Shown piece by piece: positions 1 through 10,607 of a stretch of 64,000 bases of DNA; position 1 is the stretch's first letter; each line of letters begins with the position of its first letter. The notes under the pieces were generated by a model. That model saw only the letters and a list, made by a program, of their open reading frames with translations. It was not told the origin of the DNA and ran no database searches. The translations under genes and the position numbers were made by a program. The stretch covers positions 30,673,935-30,737,934 of the forward strand of contig CM072919.1 of assembly GCA_037013685.1 (NCBI GenBank). Reading direction: 5' to 3'. The DNA is from Acridotheres tristis (taxonomy: Eukaryota > Chordata > Aves > Passeriformes > Sturnidae).

Positions 1-450
1 CAAATTATATTTTGATTCTGATCCACCTGAATAAAGTCACTGCTAGACATTTCATCTGTTTTACTGTAAAATTTTGTAAGATAGATACAATTATAATCAT
101 AACAGAAAATGGATGTATGATAAAGCCAATTATTTTAACATTAGTATAAAGATGTTGCTGATTAAGATTTATTAAAGCTTAAGATCCATACATTGGATAC
201 AAGTTGTCAAGTTGAAAGAAATTTCAATAAAAAGATGAAATGAGAAAGAACAAATGAAAGGTGTTTTCTAGGAATAAACTACTATTCTTGCAAACATATG
301 AATAAATGTGACAAAAAAGTTTTTGGTAGTGACTGTCAGAAAATAAAGTTATTTGCAGTAATTGACAAATAGTCACACATATCTTTATACTTTCACAAGA
401 ATTTAAAAATGTATTTTTATGTTTGGGTTCTTTTTTTATGTTCTTGCAAG
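1..450 (+). other. ADGRV1: End of an upstream ADGRV1 intron
   Basis: AT-rich sequence with no coding frame or recognised repeat. It ends in a T-rich stretch and the acceptor TTGCAAG directly before the first visible ADGRV1 exon. I treat it as the 3' part of an intron whose 5' exon lies left of the window. Confidence 0.8.
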
Positions 451-599
451 TGGATTTGATTTTACTGTAAGAGAGAATGGTCTACAGGTGGACCAACCTC
501 CAATAATAGGAAATATCTCCACAGTATGGGTCACTATTGCAAAAAATGATAATGCTGAAGGTGTCATAGAATTTGATCCTCAGTACGTCCTTCTGCAGG
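451..599 (+). CDS. ADGRV1: ADGRV1 exon 1 of 19 in window: end of one Calx-beta repeat, start of the next
   Basis: Internal exon of the adhesion GPCR ADGRV1. It reads from a split Ser codon through GFDFTVRENGLQVDQPP and ISTVWVTIAKNDNAEG to GVIEFDPQYVLLQ. The segment V-T-I-A-K-N-D-N closes one Calx-beta repeat, and the G-V-I-E-F block opens the next, as is usual in this array. The acceptor is TTGCAAG and the donor GCAG|GTAAGT. It enters at codon position 3 and leaves after position 1. Calx-beta repeats are extracellular Ca2+-binding beta-sandwiches; in ADGRV1 they form the long stalk that makes stereociliary ankle links. Any upstream methionine in this frame lies in intron, so this is not a gene start. 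Confidence 0.93.
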
Positions 600-692
600 G
601 TAAGTTTACCTTAAATTCTCACTATAGTTTAGAAGATAAGGCTATGGCATTAATTTTGAAATAACTTAACTTTTTCTCAATTATTTTTATAG
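600..692 (+). other. ADGRV1: 93-bp intron of ADGRV1
   Basis: Very short intron with donor GTAAGT and acceptor TTTTTATAG, in phase 1. It is AT-rich, close to the lower size limit for efficient vertebrate splicing, and holds nothing else. Confidence 0.9.
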
Positions 693-894
693 TGGAAGAG
701 GATGCTGGATTAATCATGATTCCTGTTTTGAGAAAGCATGGAACTTATGGCAATGTCACAGCTGATTTTCTTTCTCGAAGTATTTCTGCAGTGCACGATG
801 GTGTTGACTATGTCGTTCATAATAATACTGTAATTTTTTATCATGGACAGAACCAGTCTTTTATTTATATCTCTATTTTAAATGATGAAGAAAG
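693..894 (+). CDS. ADGRV1: ADGRV1 exon 2 in window: Calx-beta repeat core
   Basis: Continues the repeat opened in the previous exon: VEEDAGLIMIPVLRKHGTYG, then VTADF, DGVDYVV, FYHGQNQSFIYISILNDEE. The order is typical for a Calx-beta domain: the V-E-E-D acidic edge, the L-R-x-x-G-x-x-G-x-V-T block, then a D-Y loop and the I-x-I-x-N-D-E-E acidic strand that supplies Ca2+ ligands. There are NxT/NxS sequons (NVT, NNT, NQS), fitting an extracellular domain. The acceptor is TTTTATAG and the donor GAAAG|GTAATT. Phase is 1 in, 2 out, so the last codon is completed as Ser in the next exon. Confidence 0.94.
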
Positions 895-1398
895 GTAATT
901 AAATTTTTAGGTATTTATTCACCAATTTACTTCATATAATGTCTTTTTTATCATGCACTAAAAAATCTACACATATATGTGTATAGAGCTGGAATTGGAA
1001 AACAAATTTCTGCAGAGCTAAAAAATCACCCAAGGGAGGAAATCACATAAAGGGAGAAAAAAAACCCTGTTATATTAGAGTGTCAAAGTTCCTGTTAAAT
1101 AGTATGCAATATGGTTTTTAATTACATTATAAGAAATGCTGATGTCAACAGTACTGCTATGAAGAATAAAATATTGTGCCATATTTTTGTTTAACTTAAC
1201 ACTAGTAGAAAGTAGAATAATTATAGAATCTCAGAATGGTGATATTTGAAATATTTTTTTGCATTTCATCTATGGAGATGATTTCTTTATTCCTTTAAAA
1301 AGATCCAGTTGGATCCATGATTGAATTACTAAGTATAGTTCTAATACTTTTTCTTTTCTCTCAGATATCTCAGAATGTCTTTTTCTTTTTCTGTGCAG
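895..1398 (+). other. ADGRV1: Intron of ADGRV1 (504 bp)
   Basis: AT-rich intron. At 1215-1240 there is a short TAGAATCTCAGAATGG string resembling a CR1 3' tail, too short to call. No ORF or other structure is supported. Confidence 0.8.
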
Positions 1399-1615
1399 TG
1401 AATTTGCAGAGCAATTTGAAATCCAACTGACAGGAGCCACTGGTGGAGCAGTCTTGGGGCTCCACCTGGTAAGCCAGATCACCATTGCAAAAAGTGACTC
1501 TCCCCAGGGCATGGTCCGATTTCTCAACCAAAGCCAAATTATTCTTCCCAACCCTGATGCAACCACAACAGTGTCCCTGGTGGTGGAAAGGACTGGGAGG
1601 TTGGTGGAGGCGCAG
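1399..1615 (+). CDS. ADGRV1: ADGRV1 exon 3 in window: end of one Calx-beta repeat and start of the next
   Basis: Reads (S)EFAEQFEIQLTGATGGAVLG, then HLVSQITIAKSDSPQGMVRFL and TVSLVVERTGRLVEAQ. The F-x-I-x-L-x-x-x-x-G-G block ends one Calx-beta domain, ITIAKSD is its last strand, and GMVRF begins the next. The G-A-T-G-G-A-V-L-G block matches the human protein as I remember it. The acceptor is TTCTGTGCAG and the donor CGCAG|GTGGGT. Phase is 2 in, 0 out. A 167-codon open frame on the opposite strand (1270-1773) is only a shadow of this exon. Confidence 0.94.
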
Positions 1616-2703
1616 GTGGGTCTTGCATGTTGAAGACTGAAGTATGTCAAAAAGTGACTATGTAAAAAAGCTCCTGCATTTTGCTTTGAGAGCTTTCTTA
1701 GTGACTGATTTCTAATAGGATAATTATAGCTTTTTATTAAACATGAATTGCACATGACTGCGGTATAACACAAAATCTCATTACCCTTTTAAAATCATCT
1801 TTCTCCTTCTGCTTGCCTTCTTTTATTATGGTATTCTGTACATTGTTTTGAACTAGCTCCTAATCTCACCAAAATTATAGTTGACTTCATGTACTACTAG
1901 TAGTTTAATTTTTTTAAGGAAACTGCTTACTACGAGTTTTCTAGAGTATTTTTTATCCTATAAATGCCACTTAAAAAGTGAAGATATAAATACAAAACAT
2001 GGTGGTCCTTCCACAGTCTTGTCAAATAATTAGAGAATTTGCATTAAAAACCATGAACTCCTCCACATATAAAAATTGCCTCAGTCTTTGACTTTTTCTA
2101 GAAGTCATTGGATAAAAGTGAAAAACACTAAAGTTGCTAAAATAATCATTGTAAAATCCTGAATATGACCTCCTTAAAATAAATGAAATTTGTGGGAATT
2201 GCTGGAAATGCTATAGCTTTTAATCAGGCTGAAGAAATATGAAGGTTTCATAATTTTCTTCATAATCTGAAGTATTAAAGACTTCTATGATAGACAATAT
2301 TTGTTATTTTTAGACTTGACATCACACTCCAAATGAAATGGTTTCGATCATGAGTACCCATGTGGGAAGTTTTGCAAAACAAGTCATGAAAAGAAGATAA
2401 ATAAACATTAGCCTGTGTGATTCTTGCTATGTGCTAAAGAAATCTTAATTTCTTTTCTATTACTTACACCCAGAATTTAATAAACTAGCATTGTGACTAA
2501 CACTTTAAAATTCCCATTTGTAAATTGTTATGTTTACTTTTCCAAAGGCTTCTATATTTTTCGCCATAGAATTAATTATTACTACTCTGTCATAAAAACA
2601 GCAAAGATTTAAACATAGCTAAGTACTTTCAGTACTCTGTTGCTTCTCCCCTTTGGATGCTGTTATATCACCCTCCTAAATCTGAAACTGATCTCTTCGG
2701 CAG
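1616..2703 (+). other. ADGRV1: Intron of ADGRV1 (1,088 bp)
   Basis: AT-rich intron between phase-0 boundaries. No repeat family, RNA gene or coding frame is recognisable. Confidence 0.8.
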
Positions 2704-2943
2704 ATTAACTGGGACATTTTGGGACCCAATACAGAAGAGATTTTGTCTCCTCTGAACAGTGACATTGGTGACCCTGTGAATGGATCATTCTATTTTGAAG
2801 AAGGAGAAGGAGATCTGAGAACAATTAATCTGCAAATCTATCCTCATGAAGAAGCTGAAGTCCAGGAAACTTTCATTATTCGACTGAGCCTTATGAAAGG
2901 TGAAACAGAAATAGATTCTAAGGCAAACAGCATTACATTAATA
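2704..2943 (+). CDS. ADGRV1: ADGRV1 exon 4 in window: Calx-beta repeat, second half
   Basis: Exactly 80 codons, phase 0 on both sides. It reads INWDILGPNTEEI, DIGDPVNGSFYFEEGEGDLR, INLQIYPHEEAEVQETFIIR, LSLMKGETEIDSKANSITLI. The FEEGEG turn, the I-x-I-x-P-H-E-E-x-E-x-x-E-x-F block and the following beta strand are the standard second half of a Calx-beta domain. Y-P-H-E-E aligns with the human protein from memory. The acceptor is CTTCGGCAG and the donor AATA|GTAAGT. Skipping this exon would keep the frame but remove half a domain. Confidence 0.95.
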
Positions 2944-4692
2944 GTAAGTTACTACAGCTTCTCTTTCTTCAGAGATTTCTGTTGTTACTAGTATTTATCC
3001 TGCAAAGCTTTTAAAAATTAATCACAATGATTACTTAGTCATTTAGCTTTTTTGACCTTTACACTGTTCTGATTTATTATGTTCAATTCTGAAAGAAAAA
3101 GAGTGGAGAATCTATCAGCAGAAATTGGTATAAAAGCACTGAGCTGGCTCTCTTAGTTACAGTTTTCTATCGTTCTCTTTGGGGAGAGCAGGGATTGAGC
3201 CCTCATTTCTATACATCAATATGTTTCTCATCTGTTGTGGTTTAAACTCAGCTGGACATTAAACCCCACTCAATTGCTTCCCTTCCCCTACCCCCTCTTG
3301 TGAGAGGAAGACAAAAAGCAGAGTTTTTCAGTCAAGATAAGGAAAATTTACTTGAAAACACCAATGAGATGAGAAACAAACAGTAACAGCAACAATAATA
3401 ATGACAAAGATATACAATAGCACCAGAGAGTGCTCACACCAAAGCTCCACTGACACAAAGACAAAACGTCTTTTTCCCCTGTGTAAACGAAAAACAATGA
3501 TAGACAAATCATCCACACACACACTCCTCCCCAGATCCTGAGAAGCAAAAAGCTATTATGGACTGCGGGGATTGACAGACACCGACTCTGCTATGCCAGC
3601 AAAGCAAAGCCAGTATATAACACCAGTTTACCAGTACTTAGATGTCACTATGTTCATACAAAAATTTCCACTCATACCTGTTTGTCCTGGTCTCCTTTAG
3701 GAACACAATCTTCTTGGTAATCCTTCTTACACTAGGAACGTCCTTGTTGTTGCTTTCACCAGCAAAGTCCTTGTTACATCTTCCCTTCCAAGCAGTCAGC
3801 ATCAGAGTGACCAGACATAACATCTTCACTTCTGTTCTTGCCTTAAGTTCATCTCTCTCATGGTTTTCAATCTACCAGGGCCAAAAAGCCTGTAGCACTA
3901 CCCATCTCAGCTTCTATTAGGCTATTTGATCTCCCGTAATGGACAAACTCTCCTGGCTGGTCTGCTTGGCTGGCACCAACCATCATGTGTGTGTGGTAGA
4001 TAATAGCGATCTGGACACGCCCATACTTGAACCCCTCAGCAGTTGCAAGTAGGACTCTTGTCACTCTTGACATCTTCTTCAGAGGAAGGGACAAAATCTG
4101 ACTTCTCACAGTGCAAGAGAAATGCAGATATTTTTGAGAGTTATCAAAGACAAATCGGTGCTCTAGGGATACTGCAACTAAGGAAATATTTATAAAGCTG
4201 CTATAAGGATCCCTCAAAAACTCTGTTCTAGAAATTGTGCTTATATCCACTTTGTAAGGTGTTGATGGAATTTACACAGCTCTTATTTACACAGTCCCCT
4301 TCAGGAAGCCAGGTTACCCCAAATTCTTGTTGCAGCTAATGGTTTATGCAGATAGATGTGGATGAGCTCTTTTTCCCATAGAGCTGAATTTGCAAACTTG
4401 TAGTGCTAGAAGAGTTTCTGTATAGTAGCTCAAGGTGCCTGCGCATTTCCTGCTTTAGAATCAAAATATTCAGGTGCAGCATTTGAAATAAAACTCTGTT
4501 CTTTTCCTTCTTGGACAGGGGAACTGAAAACTGAAAAGGGCACATTCAAAACATTCTCTGCTGTTTTCAGAACTAACAGATATGTGCCCCTGTAGCATCT
4601 AGCAGTGAAAATCTCAGAGGTTTGAACAAGAATACAAATCCTACTACATACTACATTTCTAGTTTTTTAAATGTTTGTTTACCTTTTTACAG
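2944..4692 (+). other. ADGRV1: Intron of ADGRV1 (1,749 bp) containing an LTR-type element
   Basis: About 1 kb of this intron (from 3233) is an LTR/ERV-like insertion, described separately. The flanks, 2944-3232 and about 4250-4692, show nothing further. Confidence 0.8.
3233..4250 (-). mobile_element. Endogenous-retrovirus LTR-type element, antisense to ADGRV1
   Basis: On the + strand it opens with TGTTGTGGTTTAAACTCAG, followed by a C-rich stretch, a purine-rich AAGATAAGG block and repeated AAC/AAT triplets. I know this layout from a very common bird LTR read in antisense. A minus-strand TATA-like TTATATAC sits near 3612. From about 3640 to 4250 the minus strand has two modest open frames, possibly leftover internal sequence: 63 codons at 3638-3829 with a hydrophobic N-terminus, and 127 codons at 3867-4250. 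Neither matches a retroviral protein I can name. The right boundary and target duplication could not be fixed, and only the LTR part (about 3233-3690) is reasonably firm. Confidence 0.5.
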
Positions 4693-4842
4693 ATAGAGAA
4701 GTTTGGTGATCCCAATGGAATTGTACAGTTTGCTCCTGAATCATTAACTGAGAGTCACTATTCAGAGCCCTCAGGAGACGAAGGACCACAAAGTATTACA
4801 CTGTTTGTCAAACGAATTCAAGGCATTCTGGGGAGCATAACG
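4693..4842 (+). CDS. ADGRV1: ADGRV1 exon 5 in window: start of a Calx-beta repeat
   Basis: Fifty codons, phase 0 on both sides: IEKFGDPNGIVQFAPESLTE, SEPSGDEGPQ, ITLFVKRIQGILGSIT. F-G-D-P-N-G-I-V-Q-F-A-P-E closely matches the opening of one Calx-beta repeat in mammalian ADGRV1 as I remember it. The L-F-V-K-R-x-x-G-x-x-G block is the next conserved strand pair. The acceptor is TTTTTTACAG and the donor ACG|GTATTC, which is weaker than its neighbours. The domain is completed by the next exon. Confidence 0.95.
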
Positions 4843-5696
4843 GTATTCTCACTCTTTTCCTAATAAAGGCAATAGTGCTGAAATCATCCTCAGTGTCAAT
4901 GTATGAAAAAATATCTCGTTCTGTGCCTTTCAATTGCTTGTTTCTCAAATAATTTTTTTAAATGTAGCCTCTTAGGCTGAGTTTAGGACGGGCTTAGCCC
5001 TAGTAGTTGTGGTTTGGAGAGTAAAATTCAGTCTTCCCTGGTCAAGGAAAATAAAAAAAAAACCAGTACTGCTCTCCTCTCTCACTTTTTTCTCTCCCCA
5101 TTTGCTTTTAATGGGAGAACAGAAGAGACAGTACTTTCATAGTATATTGTCTTTGATATAATCACACTTTACTTTTTTAGACAGAATCACATTTTTCTGA
5201 ACTATCATGCAGATTTTTTTTATCCAAAGTTGTTTAGAAGTCAGCATTTTAACAGGAACTCATTTAATTTAAAATAAATAGATCAATTAATAGAAACATC
5301 TTCCGTGTTTAATGAGAGTTCTTCATTCCTTTCTCATGTGAGGAATATTAGAAACAGAAAAAATAGCCAGGGTGTTTTAGTGTGAAAATAAAAACAATTT
5401 TTGAAAAATATTCAGAAATTCCATGTAGTTTTACTAAGTCTTCTGAAACTAGACAAAGGAAATATTCATATTCATAGCACTGTTAACGGAATAATATACT
5501 CTTTTGAAAGATAGTCTGTGTGGTAGGATATTCTTCCTGTGCATTCCCAAACCAATTTTTATTTTACTGATTTAAAAGCAGTCTATTCCATATCCTGTCT
5601 GAATACTGAATATACTGAATCCTGAATATGCAACTTCCTGATGTTGGAGGTAATTTTTCTTTCTTTTATGTTTTCCATTTTCTGTACTAATTTCAG
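4843..5696 (+). other. ADGRV1: Intron of ADGRV1 (854 bp)
   Basis: AT-rich intron between phase-0 exons. No transposable element or coding frame is recognised. Confidence 0.8.
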
Positions 5697-6170
5697 ATTT
5701 ACTGGGAAATACATAGTGAATCTGACATCACAGGTGACTTTCTTGAGACAGAGGGATCTGTTGTCATTGCTGACCAGCAGAGTACCGCTGAAATAATTAT
5801 CTACCTGTTACCTGATGATGTTCCAGAACTGGATGAAAACTATGAGGTACAGCTGATTTCAGTGGAAGGTGGAGCAGATTTAGACCATGAGAAAAGAATT
5901 TCAAAGATCACAGTGTTTGAAAATGATGATCCTTATGGAGTGTTTGCCCTGTACTCTGATCAGCAGTCAGTATTGGTAGAAAAAGCCCTGGATCGATATG
6001 TTCAGATTAATGTAACTCGACATGCTGGGGCATTTGGAGAAGTGATGGTTGAGTACCGTGTCATATCCCTTCATGGCGAAGCACTAATTGAACCTGAGAA
6101 TGAGGTGGGATTCTTCACAATAAAGGATGGTGCCAGCTTTGGAGTAAATAGGGTGCCAATAAGTAACCAG
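5697..6170 (+). CDS. ADGRV1: ADGRV1 exon 6 in window: rest of one Calx-beta repeat and most of the next
   Basis: One open block of 158 codons, phase 0 in and out. The first half, IYWEIHSESDITGDFLETEG then IIIYLLPDDVPELDENYEVQ and LISVEGGADLDHEK, completes a Calx-beta domain; P-D-D-V-P-E-L-D-E-N-Y is the acidic Ca2+-binding block. ITVFENDDPYGVFALYSDQQ is the junction to the next repeat, followed by INVTRHAGAFGEVMVEYRV and IKDGASFGVNRVPISNQ. A-L-Y-S-D-x-Q-S is also present in the human protein from memory. The acceptor is TAATTTCAG and the donor ACCAG|GTGTGT. It is the second-longest exon in the window. Confidence 0.96.
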
Positions 6171-6927
6171 GTGTGTATTAGTCTTTTAGGTTTTATGATA
6201 TCTGTTGTTTCCATTTGTTTCATCACAATACAAATAAGATACAAAACTCTCACTAGTATTAACTTTGAAGAAGCAGAAAAGACAGTTTTGCTGTTATGAA
6301 TTTCCTCTTTATCGAGCAGAACTGGACTTGAAAATCACATTTTCTGATAGTAATTGCAAAATCACTGCTACGCATGTGTTCAAATATTTAATGTTTCCTT
6401 ACATTGTAGTTTTTGTGTTACTCTCAATTCAATATTATATATTATTATGTGTAGGCAAATATTTTCTTAAGTTTCTTTTGGATTGTAAATAGTGATCTGT
6501 CATTTGTGACCAATGAAGAAGAAGATAAATGTACTTGCAGTCTTTTGTGTTTCTTTGTTGTTTCTCATTATTATCACAGTCTTACATCCACTCTTACATG
6601 CTCTTACAACCATCTTAAATGTTTTTAATACTAAGGATTAAAATCAAGCTAAGGCCCAAAGTGTCAGATACAACTTTTTTAAATGGCAGTAGTTGCTTTA
6701 CAAGCGCACATTCCAGCAAACTGCTGGCATATTAATTTCACAATATTGATGGCTTAACTATAATTCTTTGAGAAACATAATCAACAAAACACTTATCATG
6801 AAAACGAAGCTTTGTATGTAAGCAAACAAAACTTGCAGGTTGTTTTGTTAATTATTTGAACTGTTGCATAACATGTTTTTAGTGGAGTTAAATTTCTACC
6901 TTTTTAATTGAATTCTCTCTCTCAAAG
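6171..6927 (+). other. ADGRV1: Intron of ADGRV1 (757 bp)
   Basis: AT-rich intron. The coding frame of the previous exon runs on by chance to 6299, but there is no similarity after the donor. No repeats were seen. Confidence 0.8.
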
Positions 6928-7071
6928 GCATTTATTTTATTGGGCTTGAATTTTACTCTGGAACTGACTAATGTAAGCCTGGTTAGGGGAAGTGCCAAGG
7001 ATGTGCCTAAAATATTAGGAATAGCAAAGTCTGCTGTGCTGCTTATTCCTGAGGAAGCTGCCAATTCACAG
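6928..7071 (+). CDS. ADGRV1: ADGRV1 exon 7 in window: end of a divergent Calx-beta repeat
   Basis: Forty-eight codons, phase 0 both sides: AFILLGLNFTLELTNVSLVR, KDVPKILGIAKSAVLLIPEE, AANSQ. The F-x-L-x-L-x-x-V block closes the repeat. L-G-x-N-F-T-L-x-L and I-L-x-x-A-K-S-A-V-L resemble the human segment as I recall it. An NFT sequon is present. The acceptor is TCTCTCAAAG and the donor CACAG|GTCAGT. Confidence 0.94.
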
Positions 7072-8302
7072 GTCAGTAGCCTGGTTGTGGTGTTCCTACC
7101 ACAGAAGAGAGGTGCACTTAACTACAGAAGATACCTGTTATAAGAACTCAGTGATGCTTTCATTGTAATGAATATGACAGAAGAGATTTCTTTTATTATT
7201 ACTTGTGCTGGATGTTGTTCTTTCCTCTGATACAAATTCTTATGGAAATGTTTTAATACAGTTGGAAAAGGGCTCTTCATCTATAAAATGTAAGTAGTGT
7301 AAATATTTGCGTGAAAGAGGGCTTGAAAGACTGACTTAAAGGAAAATAAGTAAATCTGGATATTTCTCTACATATGGCAGCCCCAAAGCAGATAATAGCA
7401 TGTATTCAGTATTATGTGCAAAAAGAGATGGAATATATGCTGGGTGTTAATGCAGGTAATCATTGAGTGATAGATTTTCCATTCCTCTATTTTGAATGAG
7501 AGTGAGAAAAGATCATTTGCCTACTTTGATATTGTATATGTGCTACCATTCCCTTTTTTATGCCAGGCAAAGGCATGATGAGGTTTTAACTCTTAAATTT
7601 TATGACGTTTTTACTTAACAATTTTAATTATCTTGAAGCATTGTTCTGGATTTTAATTTACAATGGAATTTAAGTCAAATAGTCTTTCTGTATACACTGT
7701 TTACAGAAAGACTATTATATACCATATACTACCATATATTGATTTATCATTGCACTGTTATGCAAATTATCTTCAATCCTATTTGCTGCTCAGAGAAAAA
7801 GATAAGTAGATCACAGCACAGCAATAATTTTGTGAACAGTATCATGGGGCAACAACCTAATTTTCACTGGACACACAATTAATAACTTATTTTAGACCTA
7901 ATTATATGTGTGTGTATATATTTTTATATATATACGTATAGAGAGAGTAGTATAGTTATTACCTCTGAGCACTGAGGGCAGGATTGATTTATTTTTCTTC
8001 TATACAAAACACACAGATTGCTGTATTCACTGTTTTCAGTATTGAAATGAACTGAAAACAGTGTCATACTTGTTCCTTTTCCCTGCAATCTAATTGCCAG
8101 AAAACTAAAATTTGCAAGTATTATTAAAGAGCTGTGAAGGAAATATACATATTCATATGTCCATAGATACATGCACATATATTTATCTATGTGCATGTGT
8201 TTTTATTGTAAGATGGCCATTTTACAAAAGATACTATGCTTTCATGTATGTTATTGTCCATTTTTATTCCATTTTCTGATAAAATCTACTATGTTTCCAC
8301 AG
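7072..8302 (+). other. ADGRV1: Intron of ADGRV1 (1,231 bp) with a hairpin and a TA-rich tract
   Basis: Contains a perfect 15-bp inverted repeat at 7678-7716 (listed separately) and an alternating TATATG/TGTGTATATA tract around 7900-7945. No gene or recognised mobile element. Confidence 0.8.
7678..7716. repeat. Perfect 15-bp inverted repeat with 9-nt loop
   Basis: Left arm 7678-7692 (AATAGTCTTTCTGTA) is the exact reverse complement of the right arm 7702-7716. The loop is 7693-7701. It lies mid-intron and is not next to a recognised transposon. It would form a compact hairpin in either strand's RNA, but it is too short for a typical microRNA precursor. Confidence 0.9.
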
Positions 8303-8474
8303 GTTGGCTTTGAATCTGTGATATTACGACTTACAAACATTGTAGCAGGGACAGGCCATGCTGTCATAAGCAGAAGAGGAGTTTATGGCTCTGTAATAGT
8401 TAGCTGGAATTCAGGATGTCCACCCGACCTAGTCACTGACTCTGTTAAACTAGGCAATATTACTCCTCCATTTG
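8303..8474 (+). CDS. ADGRV1: ADGRV1 exon 8 in window: atypical Calx-beta repeat, first part
   Basis: Reads VGFESVILRLTNIVAGTGHA, VISRRGVYGSVIVSWNSGCP, then KLGNITPPF and a split Gly. V-G-F-E-S, the S-R-R-G-x-Y-G block and G-N-x-T-P are shared with human ADGRV1 from memory. The repeat lacks the usual G-x-x-x-F opening strand, so it is a degenerate Calx-beta unit. The acceptor is TTTCCACAG and the donor TTTG|GTGAGT. Phase is 0 in, 1 out. Confidence 0.94.
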
Positions 8475-8853
8475 GTGAGTAATTGCTGCAACAAGTTATG
8501 TACAGCTTCAAGGACAACAGGTATGACAGTTGCATAAGTGATGATACCACCTCTTAGTTATTTGTACCTCTTCATGTTTCCTTTATTAATGAAGAGTCCT
8601 TAGAATGAAATCTTGTGATCCAATTTTTATCTGTAAGGGACATATTTACTTTATGAGAAAAGAAACAACTTTTCTTCACAGACACAGTGCTATGCCCCTG
8701 AAGGACAGCTTTCTATAGGAAAGGTCCTTATCATGAAGATTTCTTCACCTCAGTGGAGTGGAATTTGACTGAATTCCCTATGTCAGTGTATTTCCAGGTA
8801 AAAAGAGAATTTCTGTTTAGTGATTTTGACTCTCTCAATCATTCTTCTTTCAG
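8475..8853 (+). other. ADGRV1: Intron of ADGRV1 (379 bp)
   Basis: Short intron with donor GTGAGT and acceptor TTCTTTCAG. Nothing else was seen in it. Confidence 0.85.
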
Positions 8854-8989
8854 GCACTGTTATGTTTTCCTCTGGGGAGGAAAGTAAAGTGATTTCATTT
8901 CAGGCTACTCCAAGCCTAAATAAACCTGAGACATTTGCCATCACTTTAACAGCAGTGCACAGCAATGTGTCTGGTGGAGCTCGCCTGAG
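8854..8989 (+). CDS. ADGRV1: ADGRV1 exon 9 in window: atypical Calx-beta repeat, last part
   Basis: Reads (G)TVMFSSGEESKVISFQATPS, KPETFAITLTAVHSNVSGGA, RL and a split Arg. F-S-x-G-E, the P-E-x-F-x-x-x-L block and G-G-A-x-L-R are the Calx-beta second half and match the human order as I recall it. An NVS sequon is present. The acceptor is CTTCTTTCAG and the donor CTGAG|GTAAGG. Phase is 1 in, 2 out. The exon has no stand-alone start and is recognised only by phase and homology. Confidence 0.92.
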
Positions 8990-10607
8990 GTAAGGATATT
9001 ACTTAAACTTTTGAGTTGCACTGATGCTGTAAGAATTATGATATGTGTAGAGGCATATACCTCATACAAATTCGTATTAAATTATCAGTAGCTAGCATAG
9101 TGTAGTTCCTTTTTTTATAAATTTTTATGTCTTGTCTCACATTGTAACAAATGTCAGAACTGCAGATCTGATCTGCCGGGAACTGAGGCTTTTCTTCCAG
9201 GCTGTTTCCTGGCATTGGATCTGAGGTGCATAGAATGTGTCTAGAGAATGACGGAGACAGTTAGGAAAGACAGTTACGTTGAAGAACCAAGATCAACAGT
9301 TTTAACTAGGAAGCTGAAGAATGAAATAAACTGTCAATTTTCAGTGTCCCTAAAAATCCTTATTTAGAAGATCTTAGATGGCAAACATAATAAATCAAAT
9401 AAATCAAATCAAAAAATAAATGCCCTAAAAATGCCTAATTTATATTGAACCCCCTTTTTATTCTGAAAAATTAAAATATTACATTCAATGTGGTTTTTAA
9501 TCTCACTTAAATTGTTACCTGTTCTTCAAACTATTTTCACTCTTCTGTATGGATGATGAAATTGTATTAAAAAATGGGCATAGAGTGATGCTGTATGGAG
9601 GAAGGTATTGGGTTCACCATGTTAAAATTGCACTGGCAAATCTGAAGGAAGTCAGGAGTGAACCAGATGCCTAAATTCCTCAAACTGACACTTTCTCCTA
9701 GGCTTGTCCATCCTATGGACTTGAGTCTCTAAAGTATGTTTACTTTGCGAGTCAAATACCTTGAGTGTATGAGAATAACCTTTCCTAGAAAACTTAAGAC
9801 TGCATCCCACAAGACATAAAGCTCACAATTATGTGGAAGGTTTTTTGGCTTCCTAAGTGGTGGAAAAGTCTCATCTGTTAGCCAAATTCACTCAATGTTA
9901 TTGTGCCATTTGGTAACCTCTGGCATTGAGTAATGGTTTAGTTCTAGAAAGAAGGGGATGGCACAAGATTTAGCGGAGTCAGTCTAATATTTTGTAATAA
10001 TAAGGGTATGTATTTAATTTGAACAAAGTAAAGCTTTTTAATTGATTTTAATAACAAGACTCAGATCTGGAAAAAAGTACTTTGAGTAATAATGTAAAGA
10101 GGCAGTATTTCAAAACCTTACTGTATATTTTAAAATAACCTTCTGTCCTTCTCTAGCTTCCTGGCTAAAACTGTAGACCTGCTAGCATCTGTCTACTTCA
10201 CAGCTTTTCCTTGGTACAGGAGATTTGTTCAGTGTTTACAACTGGTATTACTTGTAGTGGCTCTATTATATTCCTGAATTATGTCCTCGGTAGGAAGACC
10301 TACTTTTCTTTGCCTCTCCATTTTGTCAGGAAGACCATATTTTGTTTATAATTTACTCAGTATCCTGTCCTGAGTTAGGATGCATTAATCTTGTGGAGGG
10401 CTGCTCAAACATTATGAAAGCATTTTTTAGGGAGCCTCTTTATGTCTTGCTTTGTGTGGTTTCTATTTCTTCCCTCTACTGTTACACATTTTTTAATCCA
10501 CTTTCTTACAGCCATCATTGATTACTCACTGAAAATTATTATGCTTGATTGTTCTACTTTTCATTATTTGTATTTCCTCTCTCAATGTGATATTGTTTCT
10601 GTTTCAG
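8990..10607 (+). other. ADGRV1: Intron of ADGRV1 (1,618 bp)
   Basis: Single-copy-looking, AT-rich sequence. No repeat family or coding frame was recognised. Confidence 0.8.

Noticed and set aside
1215..1240. Short TAGAATCTCAGAATGG resembling a CR1 tail
   Set aside because: Too short and without the adjoining CR1 3' UTR blocks.
1270..1773. 167-codon open frame on the minus strand
   Set aside because: It lies opposite an ADGRV1 exon with clear Calx-beta homology and good splice sites; the antisense frame has no resemblance to any family.
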